NCBI GenBank assembly: GCA_002746235.1
Contig: NVWJ01000006.1
Coordinates: forward strand, 181,500-189,305
Source of the DNA: Planctomycetota bacterium
GTDB taxonomy: Bacteria; Planctomycetota; UBA1135
DNA: 7,806 nt
Reading direction: 5' to 3'
Positions 7,073 through 7,806 of this stretch are shown here, one piece after another (position 1 is the first letter of the stretch; each line of letters starts with the position of its first letter). Position numbers and translations under genes: made by a program. A model generated the notes under the pieces. It searched no databases. It saw only the letters and a list, made by a program, of their open reading frames with translations, and was not told the origin of the DNA.

Positions 7073-7806
7073 GAGAACTTGACCTCATTGCAGGAGGCAG
7101 CGGATTTATTGGGTCTCACATTGTCCAGGGTCTGCTTGAATCCGGACGCAAAGTGCGCATTCTGGATAATCTTGCCACTGGATATTTACATAACCTAGAA
7201 GGGTTAGATTGCGAAATCATCCAAGCCGATGCTGCTGATTACGATGCCGCCAGCACCGCATGTGAAGGAGTCGCGCGGATTTTCCACCTAGCAGCGCGAC
7301 CGAGTGTTCCTTGGAGTTTTGAGCATCCTGAACAGGCACGCCACGCCAATTTCGGAACCACGGAAGCCCTTATCGCAGCTGCAGAAAAGCAAGGTGTGAG
7401 CCGCATTGTTTTCTCAAGTAGTTCTGCGATTTACGGGGATTCACCGGAGCTCCCTAAAACCGAAGATATGCAACCGGCTCCTAAATCGCCTTATGCCGAA
7501 CATAAGTTGATGGGAGAACATGCGCTTGCACAAGCGGCCGAACGCTCCGGTCTAGAATCGGTCTCCTTGCGCTACTTCAACGTTTTCGGTCCACGCCAGG
7601 ACCCAAGCTCACCTTATAGCGGCGTAATCTCCCTTTTCGCTCAGTGGCTAAAAGAGGGGACTCCACCGACCTTCTTCGGAGATGGACAACAAACCCGCGA
7701 CTTCATTTTTGTGAAAGATGTGGTGAAGGCCAATCTTGCCGCAGCCCAAGCCACCCTGTCGCAACCAGCGCAAATCATCAACATTGCATGCGGTCAACGC
7801 ATCAAC
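7069..7806 (+). CDS. GalE/WbpP-type UDP-hexose(NAc) 4-epimerase, C-terminus cut by window end
   Basis: The frame runs from a GTG overlapping the previous stop (GTGA) to the last base, giving 246 residues without a stop. Family members are about 310-340 residues, so roughly 70-90 are missing. Visible motifs are GGSGFIG (9-15), D33 for NAD binding, ARPSVPWSFEHP (76-87), SSSSAIYGD (116-124) with S118, the YAEHK pair Y142 and K146, and RYFNVFGPRQDP (168-179). It also has a FGDGQQTRDF stretch (203-212). The SVPxS element and NVFGPRQDP together recall UDP-GlcNAc 4-epimerases (WbpP, TviC) and related UDP-glucose 4-epimerases. The likely product is therefore UDP-GalNAc or UDP-Gal, but substrate choice cannot be read from this fragment. 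The Rossmann motif reads AGGSGFIG instead of the common TGGAGFIG, a mild variation. The sequence is clearly different from its upstream neighbour, so the two are not a recent duplication. Confidence 0.85.
   Translation, partial: MRELDLIAGGSGFIGSHIVQGLLESGRKVRILDNLATGYLHNLEGLDCEIIQADAADYDAASTACEGVARIFHLAARPSVPWSFEHPEQARHANFGTTEALIAAAEKQGVSRIVFSSSSAIYGDSPELPKTEDMQPAPKSPYAEHKLMGEHALAQAAERSGLESVSLRYFNVFGPRQDPSSPYSGVISLFAQWLKEGTPPTFFGDGQQTRDFIFVKDVVKANLAAAQATLSQPAQIINIACGQRIN

Noticed and set aside
6062..7806. Recent tandem duplication of the two adjacent epimerase genes
   Set aside because: They share only the general SDR motifs. Signature strings differ (VRPSIENP and FFTVYGPR versus SVPWSFEHP and YFNVFGPRQDP), pointing to old, distinct families.

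Overview
The window is a dense bacterial segment (roughly mid-50s % GC by eye) with one gene on the minus strand and seven on the plus strand. Nothing longer than 73 bases is non-coding. The host is probably a member of Planctomycetota or a close relative. This is an inference from three things: the AccB biotinyl site reads EAMKVFNEI, a form I associate with planctomycetes; the minus-strand protein has a very short export signal running straight into AAPQEPAP; and several genes lack a recognisable Shine-Dalgarno. There is no rRNA or other phylogenetic marker to confirm it.

Layout. Positions 1-833 (minus) hold the N-terminal 277 residues of an exported, helix-rich protein. Its last residues before the window edge look like the start of an S41 (C-terminal-processing) peptidase domain. 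A 73-base divergent spacer (834-906) follows. Then all genes run rightwards: moaC (907-1395), a 49-base gap, accB (GTG start, 1445-1903), accC (1913-3262), UDP-glucuronate decarboxylase (3264-4214), glmS (4215-6065), a UDP-glucuronate 4-epimerase (6062-7072), and a second, GalE/WbpP-type epimerase from a GTG at 7069 that is cut by the window end.

How the genes fit together. AccB and AccC are the biotin carrier and biotin carboxylase of acetyl-CoA carboxylase, which makes malonyl-CoA for fatty acids. The next four genes make activated sugars: UDP-xylose, glucosamine-6-phosphate (precursor of UDP-GlcNAc), UDP-galacturonate, and probably UDP-GalNAc or UDP-Gal. Spacings from accB onward are 9, 1, 0, -4 and -4 bases, so accB to the last epimerase is probably one transcript with translational coupling at the last junctions. 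This looks like the precursor-supply end of an envelope glycan (polysaccharide or lipopolysaccharide) locus fused behind a lipid-precursor pair. Two enzymes draw on UDP-glucuronate, but no UDP-glucose dehydrogenase is in view.

I see no tRNA, rRNA, CRISPR, insertion sequence, att site or convincing terminator. No wholly new system is apparent. The most notable points are the accBC/nucleotide-sugar gene union, substitutions at normally conserved MoaC positions, and the possible helical-repeat plus S41 fusion.
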